Shown here: one piece after another, positions 16,148 to 25,433 of the stretch
Layout of the letters: every line of letters starts with the position of its first letter
Numbering within the stretch: position 1 is the stretch's first letter
Assembly: GCA_023150375.1 (NCBI GenBank)
Contig: JAKLLA010000002.1
Location: 186,001-250,000 of the forward strand
Length of the DNA stretch: 64,000 bases
Direction: 5' to 3'
Source of the DNA: Burkholderiaceae bacterium
GTDB lineage: Bacteria > Pseudomonadota > Gammaproteobacteria > Burkholderiales > Burkholderiaceae_C
The notes under the pieces: generated by a model
Told to the model about the DNA's origin: nothing
What the model saw: the letters and a program-made list of their open reading frames with translations, nothing else
The model's database searches: none
Program-made: the position numbers and the translations under genes

Positions 16148-18475
16148 TCAGAACCGGTAGGTTCCGGTGACCAGCACCGTGCGGCCCTTGCCCGGCTGGT
16201 AGTGGCCGCGGTAGAGCATGTCGGCGTAGTGCCTGTCGGCCAGGTTGTTCACGTTGACCTTGAAGCTCAGGGCGTCGTCGACCCTGTACTCGCCCATCAG
16301 GTCGACGGTGACGAAGCTCGGCGCCACCAGCGGCGAGGTGGCCGCCAGACCCGCCGGCTTGTCGCTGCTGCGGGCGTTCAGGCCGCCGCCGATGCGGGCC
16401 TGGGGCGTGAGCTGATAAGTCGTCCAGATCGTGCCGGTGTGGCGCGGCGTCAGACCCGGGCGCGAACCCTCGGCCTCGGTGCCGGCAGCACCGCTCGAAC
16501 GGTCCACCCGGGCCGAGGGGATCCAGGCGTAGGAGCCGTAGACCTCCCAGGCCGGCGTGATGCGCCCGGTGAAATCCAGCTCCAGGCCGGCGGCGTGGCG
16601 CTTGCCCGACAGCACGTAGTTGCAGGCGTCGGCCGTCTCGGCGTCGCGGTTGCGCTCGTTGTACTTGGTGGAATGGAACAGCGCCACGCGCATCGTCGCC
16701 TGCCCGTCGGCCGCATCCAGCTTGGCGCCCAGTTCGACGTTGCGGCTCGATTCCGGATCGGTGTTCACCGTGCCGGCGTCGTACTGGTAGGCGTCGCCGG
16801 AGGTATTGAAAGAGGTGCCGTACGACAGGTGGTACGAGCTGTAGGGCGTGGGCTGGAACAGCACCCCGAAGCGCTTGCTCATCAGCGAGTCGCTGCGGCT
16901 CACCTTCGACCGCGGCGCCACGGCGCAGACGTTGGTGCTCGCGGCCGGCGAGAGGTTGTGATAAGTCCCCTCGAAGCGGTCCCAGCGCAGACCGCCCAGC
17001 AGCTTCCACATCGGCGCGATCTGCAGCAGGTCCTGCGCGTAGACCCCCAGGCCCTTGGCGGTGAAGGCCCGGTTCTGCGTGATGACGCGGGTGCTCTCGT
17101 CCACGCCGCCGCCGTCGTCGGGCGTGCCCACCGTGGTGCGCGGCTTGGTGATGGCGCTGCCGCCGAAGTTCTCGAAGTCCTCCCGCGCCGCATCCACACC
17201 GGCCAGCAGCTGGTGCGCCATGCCCAGCGCCTTGAACCTGCGGCTGAAGTCGCTCTGCAGGTACTTCGTGCGCATGTCCTGGATCTTGACGTTGTTGCCG
17301 CGCGTGAGCACCGTGCCGTCGCCGAAGGTGGCATGGGTCACCGCCGCGCCGCCGGGCTGCAGGCTGGCCGCGGCGAAGCGGATCGCGCTGGCGCGCAGGT
17401 CACGCTCGTACTCGGCGACGCGGGCCTGGGTGCGCAGCTCGCCGCCGCCCTGGAAGCGGTGCACATGCAGCAGGGACAGGTAGTCGGCGCTGCCATGGTT
17501 GCGGTCGCTGGCCGCGCCGTAATAGTGGGCGGGATCGGTTTTCCACAGGTGGTTCGCGTCGGCGTTGTTCGACTCCAGCCAGGGCAGGCCGTAGTGGATG
17601 CCGTTGCGGTTCTTCAGGTGGTAGAGGCCGACCTGGAACTCGTTGCGCGTCCCGATGCCCCAGGCGTAGGTGGCGGCCAGGCCTTCCTTGTCGATGCGGT
17701 TGCCGGCTCCGTCGTTGTCGGCCAGGTTCGACATGCCCACCACGCGCAGCGCAGCGTCCTCGCCGGTGACCACATTGAAGTCGCCCACGCCGCGCAGGTA
17801 GCTGCCGCTGCCCAGCGTCACGTCGACCTGATGGCGCGTCACCAGCTCGGGCTGCTTGCTGACCTGATTGGCCGCGCCGCCGGTGGAGCCGCGGCCGAAC
17901 AGCATCGACGCCGAGCCGCGCAGCAGCTCCAGGCGGTCCCAGTGGAAGCTGTCGCGCTCGTAGAAGGCCGGGTCGCGCATGCCGTCGATGAAGATGTCGC
18001 CCGAGGCCTGCAGCGAGAAGCCGCGCAGCCGCACATCCTCCTCACCGCCCTCGGCGGACAGGAAGCTGATGCCCGCGGTGTTCTTCAGCGTGTCCTTCAG
18101 CGTGTCCAGGTGGCGGTCCAGGATCAGCTTCTCGGTCACCACGGTGACGGACTGTGGGATGTCGCGCAGCTCCTGCCGGCCCTTGCCGATGCGGGTGGTC
18201 TCGGCCTTCAGGCTGTCCTTGCCCGGCGCCTCGCCGCGGCCCTTGACGGTGATCTTGCGCAGGCGGGTTTCGCCGACCACGGTATCGGCCACTGCAGCGG
18301 CCGATGCCGCCGGCGCCGAGGCGGCCGCAGCCGGCGCGGGGGGCGCCGTTGGCGTCTGGGCCTGCACCCAGGACGTCAGGCCAAGGCCGGCGGCCAGGGC
18401 CGCCAGCGGCAGAGGAGGGAAGCCAGCGGCCGGACGGCGCGGCGCACGATCGGCAGCAATTCGGGAAGGGGCCAT
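16148..18475 (-). CDS. TonB-dependent catecholate siderophore receptor (Fiu-like)
   Basis: A 775-residue outer-membrane receptor. A signal peptide ends around AQA (about residue 40). A plug domain follows with the TonB-box/STN-free start TRLRKITVKG and the plug core DIPQSVTVVTEKLI. The plug also has LLRGSASMLFGRGSTGGAAN, and then a 22-strand barrel ends in a terminal Phe (VLVTGTYRF), needed for Bam assembly. The overall pattern matches Fiu/BfrD-type catecholate receptors; the exact siderophore cannot be read. I prefer the ATG at 18475 over a GTG three codons upstream. It is first in the receptor-tonB-exbB-exbD operon. A Fur-like dyad about 150 bases upstream points to iron repression. Confidence 0.9.
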   Translation of the reverse strand: MAPSRIAADRAPRRPAAGFPPLPLAALAAGLGLTSWVQAQTPTAPPAPAAAASAPAASAAAVADTVVGETRLRKITVKGRGEAPGKDSLKAETTRIGKGRQELRDIPQSVTVVTEKLILDRHLDTLKDTLKNTAGISFLSAEGGEEDVRLRGFSLQASGDIFIDGMRDPAFYERDSFHWDRLELLRGSASMLFGRGSTGGAANQVSKQPELVTRHQVDVTLGSGSYLRGVGDFNVVTGEDAALRVVGMSNLADNDGAGNRIDKEGLAATYAWGIGTRNEFQVGLYHLKNRNGIHYGLPWLESNNADANHLWKTDPAHYYGAASDRNHGSADYLSLLHVHRFQGGGELRTQARVAEYERDLRASAIRFAAASLQPGGAAVTHATFGDGTVLTRGNNVKIQDMRTKYLQSDFSRRFKALGMAHQLLAGVDAAREDFENFGGSAITKPRTTVGTPDDGGGVDESTRVITQNRAFTAKGLGVYAQDLLQIAPMWKLLGGLRWDRFEGTYHNLSPAASTNVCAVAPRSKVSRSDSLMSKRFGVLFQPTPYSSYHLSYGTSFNTSGDAYQYDAGTVNTDPESSRNVELGAKLDAADGQATMRVALFHSTKYNERNRDAETADACNYVLSGKRHAAGLELDFTGRITPAWEVYGSYAWIPSARVDRSSGAAGTEAEGSRPGLTPRHTGTIWTTYQLTPQARIGGGLNARSSDKPAGLAATSPLVAPSFVTVDLMGEYRVDDALSFKVNVNNLADRHYADMLYRGHYQPGKGRTVLVTGTYRF

Positions 18476-18621
18476 GGGATGCACACGAAAGCGTTCAGGT
18501 CGGCGCCCGCCGCCACCGCTGCACCTGGGGCAGCACGATGGATCGACTGGCGGTATGAGGGCTGCGGGGCAGGTACTCCGGGCACCTGCGCTTGACCTGG
18601 CTTTCGGCTGGGCCGTCTTAT

Positions 18622-18644
18622 CAAATGATAACGATTGCTATTTG
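18622..18644 (-). promoter_or_regulatory. Fur box upstream of the siderophore receptor
   Basis: An A+T-rich imperfect dyad running from CAAAT to ATTTG and containing GATAACGATTGCTATTT. On the minus strand it resembles the other Fur-like sites in this window. It lies 147 bases upstream of the receptor start. Confidence 0.65.
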
Positions 18645-18769
18645 CTTGCGCAATCCTTGTCAAAACTGTGGCGGGCCCCCCACAGGCCCGACCTGCGATC
18701 GGCCATCGCCCGCGGCCGAACTCATCTCTGGCATGACCCGGCCTGCCACCGGACGGCGCCTGCTGCGGT

Positions 18770-18997
18770 CTACTTGGTCAGGATCAGCTTGCCCAGCGAG
18801 GTGCGACGCAGGCGGTACAACATGCCCTCATGTTCGATCTCCACTTCCCGGGCCCCGGCGAACAGTTCGCGGCTGCTCAGGCGCCGGGGCGTGGTCGGCG
18901 GCGCGTCGACGGCCGGGTCGGGCGGGCATGCAGGTGGGCTCTGCGCCACGCGCAGGGGCACGGTGGGGATCTCTTCGGAACCAGGAACAGGGTACAT
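18770..18997 (-). CDS. hemP: Small hemin uptake protein HemP
   Basis: A 75-residue protein whose C-terminal half is the HemP/HmuP domain. It shows [18 protein letters not shown], then [15 protein letters not shown] at the end, the family's most conserved feature. HemP proteins are iron-regulated and promote heme-receptor expression; no heme receptor gene lies beside it here. I chose the ATG at 18997 because the 12 residues encoded upstream come from the promoter region. It is divergent from the chaN lipoprotein gene with a shared Fur-like promoter region. Confidence 0.85.
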   Translation of the reverse strand: MYPVPGSEEIPTVPLRVAQSPPACPPDPAVDAPPTTPRRLSSRELFAGAREVEIEHEGMLYRLRRTSLGKLILTK

Positions 18998-19005
18998 GGA
19001 GTTGA

Positions 19006-19033
19006 ATATAATGCGACCTATTCTTATTGGCAA
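19006..19033. promoter_or_regulatory. Shared hemP/chaN promoter with Fur-like site
   Basis: This stretch contains TATAAT at 19007-19012 oriented towards chaN. On the minus strand it contains CAATAAGAATAGGTCGCATT, whose first ten bases equal the Fur-like site at 40771. It separates hemP (start 18997) from chaN (start 19044), so one Fur dimer could repress both. Confidence 0.5.
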
Positions 19034-19043
19034 GACTGTTCAC

Positions 19044-19943
19044 ATGAACGCCAGTCCGCGTCGCCGTGCCCTGCTCGCAGGGCTGGCCGCCTGGAGTCTG
19101 GCCGGCTGCGCCCCGCTCGCGCGCAGCGCAGACGAGCGCCTGATCGACCTGCGCAGCGGCCTCGAGCTCACGCCGGACGAACTGCTGGCGCAGGTCCGCG
19201 CCGCCCGCTTCGTGCTGCTGGGTGAACAGCACGACAACCCGCGTCACCATGCCCGCCGCGCCGAGCTGCTGCGCCGTCTGGCGGGCAGCGCTGCCGTCGT
19301 GGTGGCCGAGCACCTGACCCGCGCGCGCCGTGTCGCCGCCGACGGCGACCTGCTCGCGGCCCTGCAGGCCGCCGGATTCGAGCCGCGCGGCTGGCAGTGG
19401 CCGCTGCACGAGGCGCTGTTCGCTGCGGCGCGGGCGGCCGGCCTGCCGATCCTGGGCGGCAACCTGCCCGCGACCGAGGCCCGCCGCATCGCCCGCGAGG
19501 GCGAGGCTGCGCTGAGCGCCGACCTGGCCGGACTGCTGGCAACCGCGCCGCTGCCCGGCGAGGCCCAGGCCCGCCTGGACGCCGACCTGCTGGCCGGCCA
19601 CTGCGGCCAGCTGCCCGCGGCCCGGCTGCCGGCGATGCGGCTGGCCCAGCGCGCCCGCGACGCGGCGATGGCACTGGCCCTGCGCGACAGCGGCGGTGGT
19701 CCGGCCATCCTGCTGGCCGGCAATGGTCATGTGCGCAGCGACTACGGGGTGCCGCGCCTGCTGGCGCAGCTCGAACCCGCCGCAACGACGCTGACGGTGG
19801 TGTTCGGCGAGACCGGGCAGAAACCGGCTGACGTGCCGGGCACGCACCTCTGGATCACCGCCGCACCGCAGCGCAGCGATCCCTGCGCCGACTTCGACAG
19901 CATGCGCCGTCCGGCAGAGCCAGAGCGCAGCCGCGCCCGCTGA
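19044..19943 (+). CDS. ChaN family lipoprotein (heme-binding type)
   Basis: A 299-residue lipoprotein. The signal peptide ends in a lipobox, LAGC, with Cys22 as the lipidated residue, so the protein is membrane-anchored. The ChaN/DUF399 domain starts with FVLLGEQHDNPRHH, contains VVVAEHL and GGNLPATEARRIA, and ends with AILLAGNGHVRSDYGVPRLL. ChaN-type proteins bind heme and are iron-regulated. It shares a Fur-like control region with hemP. I took the ATG at 19044; the frame is open far upstream but antisense to the receptor and hemP genes, and not coding. Confidence 0.88.
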   Translation: MNASPRRRALLAGLAAWSLAGCAPLARSADERLIDLRSGLELTPDELLAQVRAARFVLLGEQHDNPRHHARRAELLRRLAGSAAVVVAEHLTRARRVAADGDLLAALQAAGFEPRGWQWPLHEALFAAARAAGLPILGGNLPATEARRIAREGEAALSADLAGLLATAPLPGEAQARLDADLLAGHCGQLPAARLPAMRLAQRARDAAMALALRDSGGGPAILLAGNGHVRSDYGVPRLLAQLEPAATTLTVVFGETGQKPADVPGTHLWITAAPQRSDPCADFDSMRRPAEPERSRAR

Positions 19944-20123
19944 GGCGCGCAGCGAGGCAGGGCACGGCATCCGGCGCCGGCGCGGCGACCGGCTGCGGCC
20001 AGGATCCGAGCGGCGCAGTCGGATACCCCATTGTGTATTCGACAGGATCGGTCCAGGATACGAATCGGAACATCTTCACGCGGCGTCGCGTGATCCTGAG
20101 CCGGTATCCACCGAGGAGAGCCG

Positions 20124-21485
20124 ATGAAACCGACCCGAATCCCGGACGGCCTGCCGTCCCTCGCCGCCGGCGATCGCCGGCGCTTCCTGCTCGGCGCGGC
20201 CGCCGGGGCCGGCCTGCTGGGGGCGGTGGGGGCCACCTCTTCGCAGGCCGCCACGGCGCCGACCCAGCGCAGCTCGGCGCGCATCGTCATCGCCGGTGCC
20301 GGCGCGGCCGGACTGACCGCCGCCTCGCGCCTGTCGGCCCAGCTGCAGGGCGCCAGCATCACGCTGATCGACGCGCGCAAGGAGCACTTCTACCAGCCGG
20401 GCTTCACCCTCGTGGCCGGCGGCATCAAGCCGAGCAGTTACGTCGTCTCCAGCACGCGCGACTACCTGCCGCAGGGCGTCACGCTGATCGAGGAGGCCGT
20501 GGCCGAGTTCGACCCGGTGGGCAGGAAGGTGGTCACCGACAAGGGCCGCAGCGTGCCCTACGACTTCCTGATCGTGGCCACCGGCCTGACGCTGGACTAC
20601 GCGGCCATTCCCGGCATGGAGACCGGCCGCATCGGCCAGGAGGGCCTGGGCAGCATCTACCACAGCCCGGCGGCCGCCGAAGCGACCTGGCGGGCCATGT
20701 CGAGCTTCGCCGACCGCGGCGGCGTGGGCGTGTTCCTGCGCCCGGGCACCGAGATGAAATGCGCCGGCGCACCGCTGAAGTACACCTTCATCACCGACGA
20801 CCACCTGCGCCGTCGCGGCAACCGCGGCAAGGCCGAGTTGCACTACTTCAACAACAGCAAGGCCCTGTTCGGCGTGCCCATCGTGGCCGAGAAGGTGCGC
20901 ATGCTGTTCAAGGACCGCGGCGTCAAGGTGCAGCACGAGCATGTGCTGAAGTCCATCGACCTGGGCCGACGCGTGGCCACCTTCCACGACAAGGCCAACG
21001 ACTTCCCCGCCGAGGTGAAGTACGACTTCATCAACGTGGTGCCGCCGATGCGCGCGCCCGACGCGGTGCGCAACAGCCCGCTGCCCTGGCAGAACCACGG
21101 CTGGAGCGCCGAGGGCTGGATCGAGGTCGACAAGGCCTCGCTGCGCCATGCGCGCTTCCCGGAGGTCTTCGCCGTGGGCGATGTGGCCGGCGTACCCAAG
21201 GGCAAGACGGCCGCCAGCGTGAAGTGGCAGGTGCCGGTGGCGGTGGAGCACCTGCTGGGCACGATCAGCGACAAGCCCTCGACCGCCGCCTACAACGGCT
21301 ACACCTCCTGCCCGCTGATCACCCGCCTGGGCCAGGCGATGCTCATCGAGTTCGACTACGACAACAACCTGGTGCCCTCCTTCCCGGGCATCGTGGCACC
21401 GCTCGAGGAGCTCTGGGTCACCTGGGTCATGAAGACCATGGCGCTCAAGCCCACCTACCTCAGCATGCTGCGCGGCAGGGCCTGA
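20124..21485 (+). CDS. Tat-exported FAD/NAD(P) oxidoreductase of the sulfide:quinone reductase type
   Basis: A 453-residue flavoprotein. The N-terminus has a twin-arginine signal (DRRRFLLGAAAGAGLLG), so it is exported folded to the periplasm. The FAD-binding GAGAAGLTAA motif is at about residues 57-66, and the second dinucleotide-fold motif VFAVGDVAG is in the C-terminal third. Two cysteines are in positions typical of sulfide:quinone oxidoreductase relatives: MKCAGAPLKY in the middle and YTSCPLIT near the end. I infer a quinone-linked oxidation of sulfide or another reduced sulfur compound. The next gene, a DUF5368 membrane protein, starts 19 bases downstream and probably serves the same complex. 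Confidence 0.8.
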   Translation: MKPTRIPDGLPSLAAGDRRRFLLGAAAGAGLLGAVGATSSQAATAPTQRSSARIVIAGAGAAGLTAASRLSAQLQGASITLIDARKEHFYQPGFTLVAGGIKPSSYVVSSTRDYLPQGVTLIEEAVAEFDPVGRKVVTDKGRSVPYDFLIVATGLTLDYAAIPGMETGRIGQEGLGSIYHSPAAAEATWRAMSSFADRGGVGVFLRPGTEMKCAGAPLKYTFITDDHLRRRGNRGKAELHYFNNSKALFGVPIVAEKVRMLFKDRGVKVQHEHVLKSIDLGRRVATFHDKANDFPAEVKYDFINVVPPMRAPDAVRNSPLPWQNHGWSAEGWIEVDKASLRHARFPEVFAVGDVAGVPKGKTAASVKWQVPVAVEHLLGTISDKPSTAAYNGYTSCPLITRLGQAMLIEFDYDNNLVPSFPGIVAPLEELWVTWVMKTMALKPTYLSMLRGRA

Positions 21486-21504
21486 ACACGCACCGGAGAA
21501 GCCC

Positions 21505-21864
21505 ATGAAAGAGTTCGATCCCCTGACCTTCCTGGCCGTGTTCCAGGAGATGCTCGGCCCGCTGCTGTGGCTGCTGGTGCTGGTGGCGCTGGCCGGCACG
21601 CTGGCCTGCGCGGCCCTGCTGCTGCGCGAGCGCGGCCTGGTGTCGCGCCGGCTGGTGCGCGCCGAGATCGCCGGCCTGTTCGGCGGCGTGCTGGCCCTGG
21701 TGCTGATGGCCAAGGTGTCGTCGTCGGGCTTCACCGACGCGGGCGGGCCGGCCGACTGGTTCCTGATCGCGCTGGTCTACGGCCTGGGCCTGCTGGGCAC
21801 CACCGTGATCGTCTATGCGGTGATGGGCTGGCTGGGCTGGCCGCGCCGCGAGGCATCCGCCTGA
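21505..21864 (+). CDS. DUF5368 family integral membrane protein
   Basis: A 119-residue membrane protein with three hydrophobic helices (about 18-40, 53-68 and 85-110). The family-like N-terminus LAVFQEMLGPLLWLL is followed by a conserved cytoplasmic segment, LLRERGLVSRRLVRAE. It has no enzymatic motif. Its position 19 bases after the SQR-like flavoprotein suggests it anchors that protein or passes electrons into the membrane; such pairing is my recollection for this family. The next gene is feoB, convergent. Confidence 0.7.
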   Translation: MKEFDPLTFLAVFQEMLGPLLWLLVLVALAGTLACAALLLRERGLVSRRLVRAEIAGLFGGVLALVLMAKVSSSGFTDAGGPADWFLIALVYGLGLLGTTVIVYAVMGWLGWPRREASA

Positions 21865-21940
21865 TTCCATCGGCGCCAGCGACCTCGCCTCGGCGTCCTG
21901 CGGCGCTCGAGGCGGTCTGGCCGCGGCGCGGGAGGCTGGC

Positions 21941-23833
21941 TCAGCCCCCGCCCAGCGCCAGCGCCAGCCGATAGGTGACGAAGGCCAGCACGTAGGCCAG
22001 CGCCGTCAGGTAGGCGGCAGCCAGGCCGGCCATCTTCCAGCTGCCGGTTTCGCGCTTGATCGCCGCCAGGGTGCTCAGGCACATCGGCGCGGCCACGTAC
22101 CAGGCCAGCAGCGACAGCGCGGTGGCCAGGCTCCAGTCCTGCGCCAGCAGCGGCGCGAGCACGCCGGCAGCGTCCTCGCCGGTGGACGACAGCGCGTACA
22201 CCGTGGCCAGCGCGCTCACCGCCACCTCCCGGGCCGCCAGCCCGGGCACCAGGGCGATGCTGATCTGCCAGTTGAAGCCGATCGGCTCGAACAGCACCGC
22301 CAGCGCCCGGCCCAGCGTGCCGGCCAGGCTGTAGGCCACCGCCGGCCCGCTGGCGCCTTCGGGCGGCGCCGGAAAACTCGCCAGCGCCCACAGCGCTACC
22401 GTCAGCAGCAGGATGATGCCGCCCACGCGCTTCAGGAAGATCTTCACCCGCTGCCACAGCCCGATGGCGATGTTGCGCGGCTGCGGCCAGTGGTAGCTGG
22501 GCAGCTCCATCATCAGCGTGCGCACCTGCCGGCCGGCGGTGAGCCGCTTGGCCACCCAGGCCACCGCCATCGCGCCGACGATGCCCGCGCCGTACAGGCC
22601 GAACAGCACCAGCCCCTGCAGCTCCACGCCGCCCCAGACCTGGCGCTGCGGCACGAAGGCGCCGATCAGCAGCGCGTACACCGGCAGCCGCGCCGAGCAG
22701 GTCATCAGCGGGGCGATCAGGATGGTCACCCGCCGGTCGCGCGGGTTGGCGATGGTGCGCGCGGCCATGATGCCGGGAATGGCGCAGGCGAAGCTCGACA
22801 GCAGCGGGATGAACGACCGCCCCGACAGCCCCACGCTGCCCATCAGCCGGTCGAGCAGGAAGGCCGCCCGCGGCAGGTAGCCCGACTCCTCGAGCAGCAG
22901 GATGAAGAAGAACAGGATGACGATCTGCGGCAGGAACACCAGCACCCCGCCCAGCCCGGCGATCAGGCCGTCGACCAGCAGGCTGCGCAGCACGCCGTCG
23001 GGCAGCAGGGCACCCACCGCCGCGCCGGCCTGGGCGGTGGCGGCTTCGATCCAGCCCATCGGCGCTTCGGCCCAGGCGAACACCGCCTGGAACACCAGGA
23101 AGAGGATCGACGCCAGCAGCAGCGGCCCGGCCAGCGGGTGCAGCACCAGGCGGTCGATGCGGTCGCTGGCCAGGTGCGGCGCCACCTCGGCCAGCCCCAG
23201 GCGCTCCAGGATGCCCTGCACGGCGGCATGGTCGCCGCGCGGGTCCACCTCCGGCGCCAGGTCGCGCACGTCGCCGGGCAGCGCCTGGCGGTGCCAGACC
23301 TCCGGCTGGTCGAGCAGCGCGCGCAGCGCGTCGGCGCCGTCCGGGCGCACCGCCACCGTGCGCACCACCGTCAGGCCCAGCTCGCGGCCCAGGGCCTCGG
23401 GGTCGACCGCGATGCCGCGCTTCTCGGCCAGGTCGGCCATGTTCAGCGCCACCACGCAGGGCAGGCCCAGCCGCTTGACCGCCAGCACCAGCCGCAGGTT
23501 GCGGCGCAGCTGGGTGGCGTCGACCACGCAGACCACCAGGTCCGGGCGCTTCTCGCCGGCTGCGTTGCCACGCAGCACGTCCACCGTGACCGACTCGTCG
23601 GGCGAGCGCGGCTGCAGGCTGTAGGCCCCGGGCAGGTCCAGCAGGCGCAGCAGCCGCCCGCCCGGGCTGGCGAACTGCCCCTCCTTGCGCTCCACCGTCA
23701 CGCCGGCGTAGTTGCCCACCTTCTGGCGGCTGCCGGTGAGCCGGTTGAACAGCGCCGTCTTGCCGCAGTTGGGGTTGCCCACCAGGGCCAGCAGCGGCCC
23801 GCCCCGGTGCACATGGACCACGGCCTCCTTCAC
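21941..23833 (-). CDS. feoB: Ferrous iron transport protein FeoB
   Basis: A 630-residue inner-membrane Fe(II) transporter. The N-terminal G domain has G1 GNPNCGKT (residues 19-26), G3 DLPG and G4 NMAD. The membrane part carries two gate repeats with conserved cysteines (SFACAIPGIMAARTI and the later AAREVAVSAL region). It is shorter than E. coli FeoB (773) but in range for compact beta-proteobacterial forms. I chose the GTG at 23833 because it overlaps the feoA stop (GTGA) with a GGAG site upstream. The 60 residues open before it run through feoA in another frame. It is co-transcribed with feoA from a Fur-like promoter. Confidence 0.93.
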   Translation of the reverse strand: MKEAVVHVHRGGPLLALVGNPNCGKTALFNRLTGSRQKVGNYAGVTVERKEGQFASPGGRLLRLLDLPGAYSLQPRSPDESVTVDVLRGNAAGEKRPDLVVCVVDATQLRRNLRLVLAVKRLGLPCVVALNMADLAEKRGIAVDPEALGRELGLTVVRTVAVRPDGADALRALLDQPEVWHRQALPGDVRDLAPEVDPRGDHAAVQGILERLGLAEVAPHLASDRIDRLVLHPLAGPLLLASILFLVFQAVFAWAEAPMGWIEAATAQAGAAVGALLPDGVLRSLLVDGLIAGLGGVLVFLPQIVILFFFILLLEESGYLPRAAFLLDRLMGSVGLSGRSFIPLLSSFACAIPGIMAARTIANPRDRRVTILIAPLMTCSARLPVYALLIGAFVPQRQVWGGVELQGLVLFGLYGAGIVGAMAVAWVAKRLTAGRQVRTLMMELPSYHWPQPRNIAIGLWQRVKIFLKRVGGIILLLTVALWALASFPAPPEGASGPAVAYSLAGTLGRALAVLFEPIGFNWQISIALVPGLAAREVAVSALATVYALSSTGEDAAGVLAPLLAQDWSLATALSLLAWYVAAPMCLSTLAAIKRETGSWKMAGLAAAYLTALAYVLAFVTYRLALALGGG

Positions 23834-24123
23834 GACAGCGCTCCGGTGGCAGCGCGGCGACGCACCTGCACGCAGGCGGCCTCGGCCACCCGCAGCGCGA
23901 AGGTGGAGTCGCCCACCCGCACCACCAGCGGGTCGCCGCCGGGCATCGCCCGGCCGAGCAGCTGCACCCGCTCGCCCGGCAGGAAGCCGATTTCGGCCAG
24001 CCAGCCGGACCATTCGGGGGCATGCGTCGGAGCGACCACGCCCACCACGGTGGCGGACTCCTTCATGGCCAGCTCATGCAGATCGCACAAGGGAGATGCG
24101 GCGGAAACGGCAGCGCTGCGCAT
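23830..24123 (-). CDS. feoA: FeoA family protein
   Basis: A 97-residue SH3-like FeoA domain protein that supports FeoB. Typical features are the LCDLHELA start, EIGFLPGERVQLLGRAMPGG and the final DSTFALRVAEAACVQV. The ATG at 24123 is preferred to a TTG five codons upstream, which would sit in the Fur-like site. Its stop overlaps the feoB start by the GTGA arrangement. Confidence 0.88.
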   Translation of the reverse strand: MRSAAVSAASPLCDLHELAMKESATVVGVVAPTHAPEWSGWLAEIGFLPGERVQLLGRAMPGGDPLVVRVGDSTFALRVAEAACVQVRRRAATGALS

Positions 24124-24135
24124 GGTATACGGATG

Positions 24136-24154
24136 CAAATAATTCTCATCATAT
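24136..24154 (-). promoter_or_regulatory. Fur box upstream of feoAB
   Basis: On the minus strand this reads ATATGATGAGAATTATTTG, a near-dyad resembling Fur half-sites. It ends 12 bases before the feoA ATG, so a bound repressor would block the promoter or ribosome access. Confidence 0.6.
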
Positions 24155-24219
24155 CCGCAGACACCCCACAGATCTTGCGCTGCATCAGTGCGGACCGCGA
24201 CAAGACAGGCAACATCAAT

Positions 24220-24238
24220 AACAATAATCGTTCTTATT
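24220..24238 (+). promoter_or_regulatory. Fur box upstream of the DUF1513 gene
   Basis: AACAATAATCGTTCTTATT; its reverse complement differs at only a few positions from the fbpA site AATAAGAACAATTCTTGTT. It ends 16 bases before the DUF1513 ATG. Confidence 0.65.
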
Positions 24239-24254
24239 TAATTGGATCCCTCTC

Positions 24255-25433
24255 ATGATTGCTCGTCTCAGCCGCCGTGCCCTGCTCGGCCGGGCGGCCC
24301 TGGCCGGCTGGTCGCTGGCCGCCCTGTCCCCGGCCGGTCTGGCCCGCTCCCCCGAGCGGGCCGACGCCCACCTGCTCCTCGCATCGCCTCGACAACGTCT
24401 GGCCGCCGCCTGGCGCAGCGCTGCGCCTGGCCCTGGAGAAAGCGCCGACCGCGTGGGCATCCTGGCGGTCGACTGGGAAGCCGGCACGGTGCAGGTGCAG
24501 GCCGACCTGCCCGCGCCCGGGCGGGCGCACGGCCTGCTCGCGCTGGCCGACGGCGGCTTCCTGGCGGTGGCGGCCCGGCCCGGCCGCTGGCTGCTGCGCT
24601 GCGACCGAGACGGCCGCGTGATGCAGCGCGTGCTGCTGGACGACGAGCGCCCGGCGCGCACCCTGACCGGCCATGTGGAGCCCAGCGCCGACGGCCGCTG
24701 GCTCTACAGCGGCGAAACCGACCCCGGCGACGGCAGCGGCTGGCTGGGCGTGCGCGACGCGGCCACGCTGCGCCGCGTGGCCGAATGGCGCCTGCCGGGG
24801 CTGGATCCGCACCAGATGCTGCTCGACGACGACGGCCGCCTGCTGCTGGCGCTGGGTGGCATCCCGCGCAACGCGGCAGGCCGCAAGGTGCAGCTCGACC
24901 GCATGGATCCGTCGCTGCTGCGCCTCGACCCCGCCAGCGGCACGCTGCTCGGCCAGTGGCGCCTGGACGACCCGCGCCTGAGCCTGCGCCATCTGGCCTG
25001 GTCGCAGGACGCCCAGGGACGCACCCGTCTGGGCGTGGCGCTGCAGGCCGAACACGACGATCCCGCCCTACGCCGCCGCGCCCCGGCCCTGGCGGTCTGG
25101 GAGGGCGAACGGCTGCAGCTGCCGAACGCGGACGCGCAGGCCGGCGGCTACGCCGGCGACATTGCCGCGGGCCCGGGCGGCGGCTTCGTGATCAGTGCGG
25201 AAAAGACCGAACGCGGGCTGTGGTGGCAGCCCGGCGCCGCAGGCCGGATGACGCCCATTGCCGAGCTCGGCCAAGCCTGCGCCCTGTCGACCTGGCTGGA
25301 CGATGCGGGGCAGGAAGGCGTGCTGCTGGCCGCGCAGCAGGGCCTGGCGCGCTGGCATCCGGGCGAGCCGCCCCGCCTGCTGCCCTGGCCGCAGGCCATG
25401 GCACCGGACAACCACTGGGTGCTGCTGGGCTGA
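24255..25433 (+). CDS. DUF1513 domain protein, exported, iron-locus associated
   Basis: A 392-residue protein with a twin-arginine-like signal (LSRRALLGRAALAGWSLAAL) and then a beta-propeller-like DUF1513 domain. Family landmarks include RAHGLLALADGGFLAVAARP, the SADGRWLYSGETD segment and GLDPHQMLLDDDGR. Members lie in imelysin/EfeUO-type iron-uptake loci, but the biochemical role is not established. Here it is alone, divergent from feoAB, with a strong Fur-like site directly upstream, so iron-repressed expression is likely. Confidence 0.8.
   Translation: MIARLSRRALLGRAALAGWSLAALSPAGLARSPERADAHLLLASPRQRLAAAWRSAAPGPGESADRVGILAVDWEAGTVQVQADLPAPGRAHGLLALADGGFLAVAARPGRWLLRCDRDGRVMQRVLLDDERPARTLTGHVEPSADGRWLYSGETDPGDGSGWLGVRDAATLRRVAEWRLPGLDPHQMLLDDDGRLLLALGGIPRNAAGRKVQLDRMDPSLLRLDPASGTLLGQWRLDDPRLSLRHLAWSQDAQGRTRLGVALQAEHDDPALRRRAPALAVWEGERLQLPNADAQAGGYAGDIAAGPGGGFVISAEKTERGLWWQPGAAGRMTPIAELGQACALSTWLDDAGQEGVLLAAQQGLARWHPGEPPRLLPWPQAMAPDNHWVLLG

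Noticed and set aside
14282-18595. A 1437-residue open frame on the plus strand
   Set aside because: It is antisense to exbB, tonB and the siderophore receptor, whose domains are unmistakable. Its Arg/His/Gly-rich translation is typical of GC-rich antisense frames.
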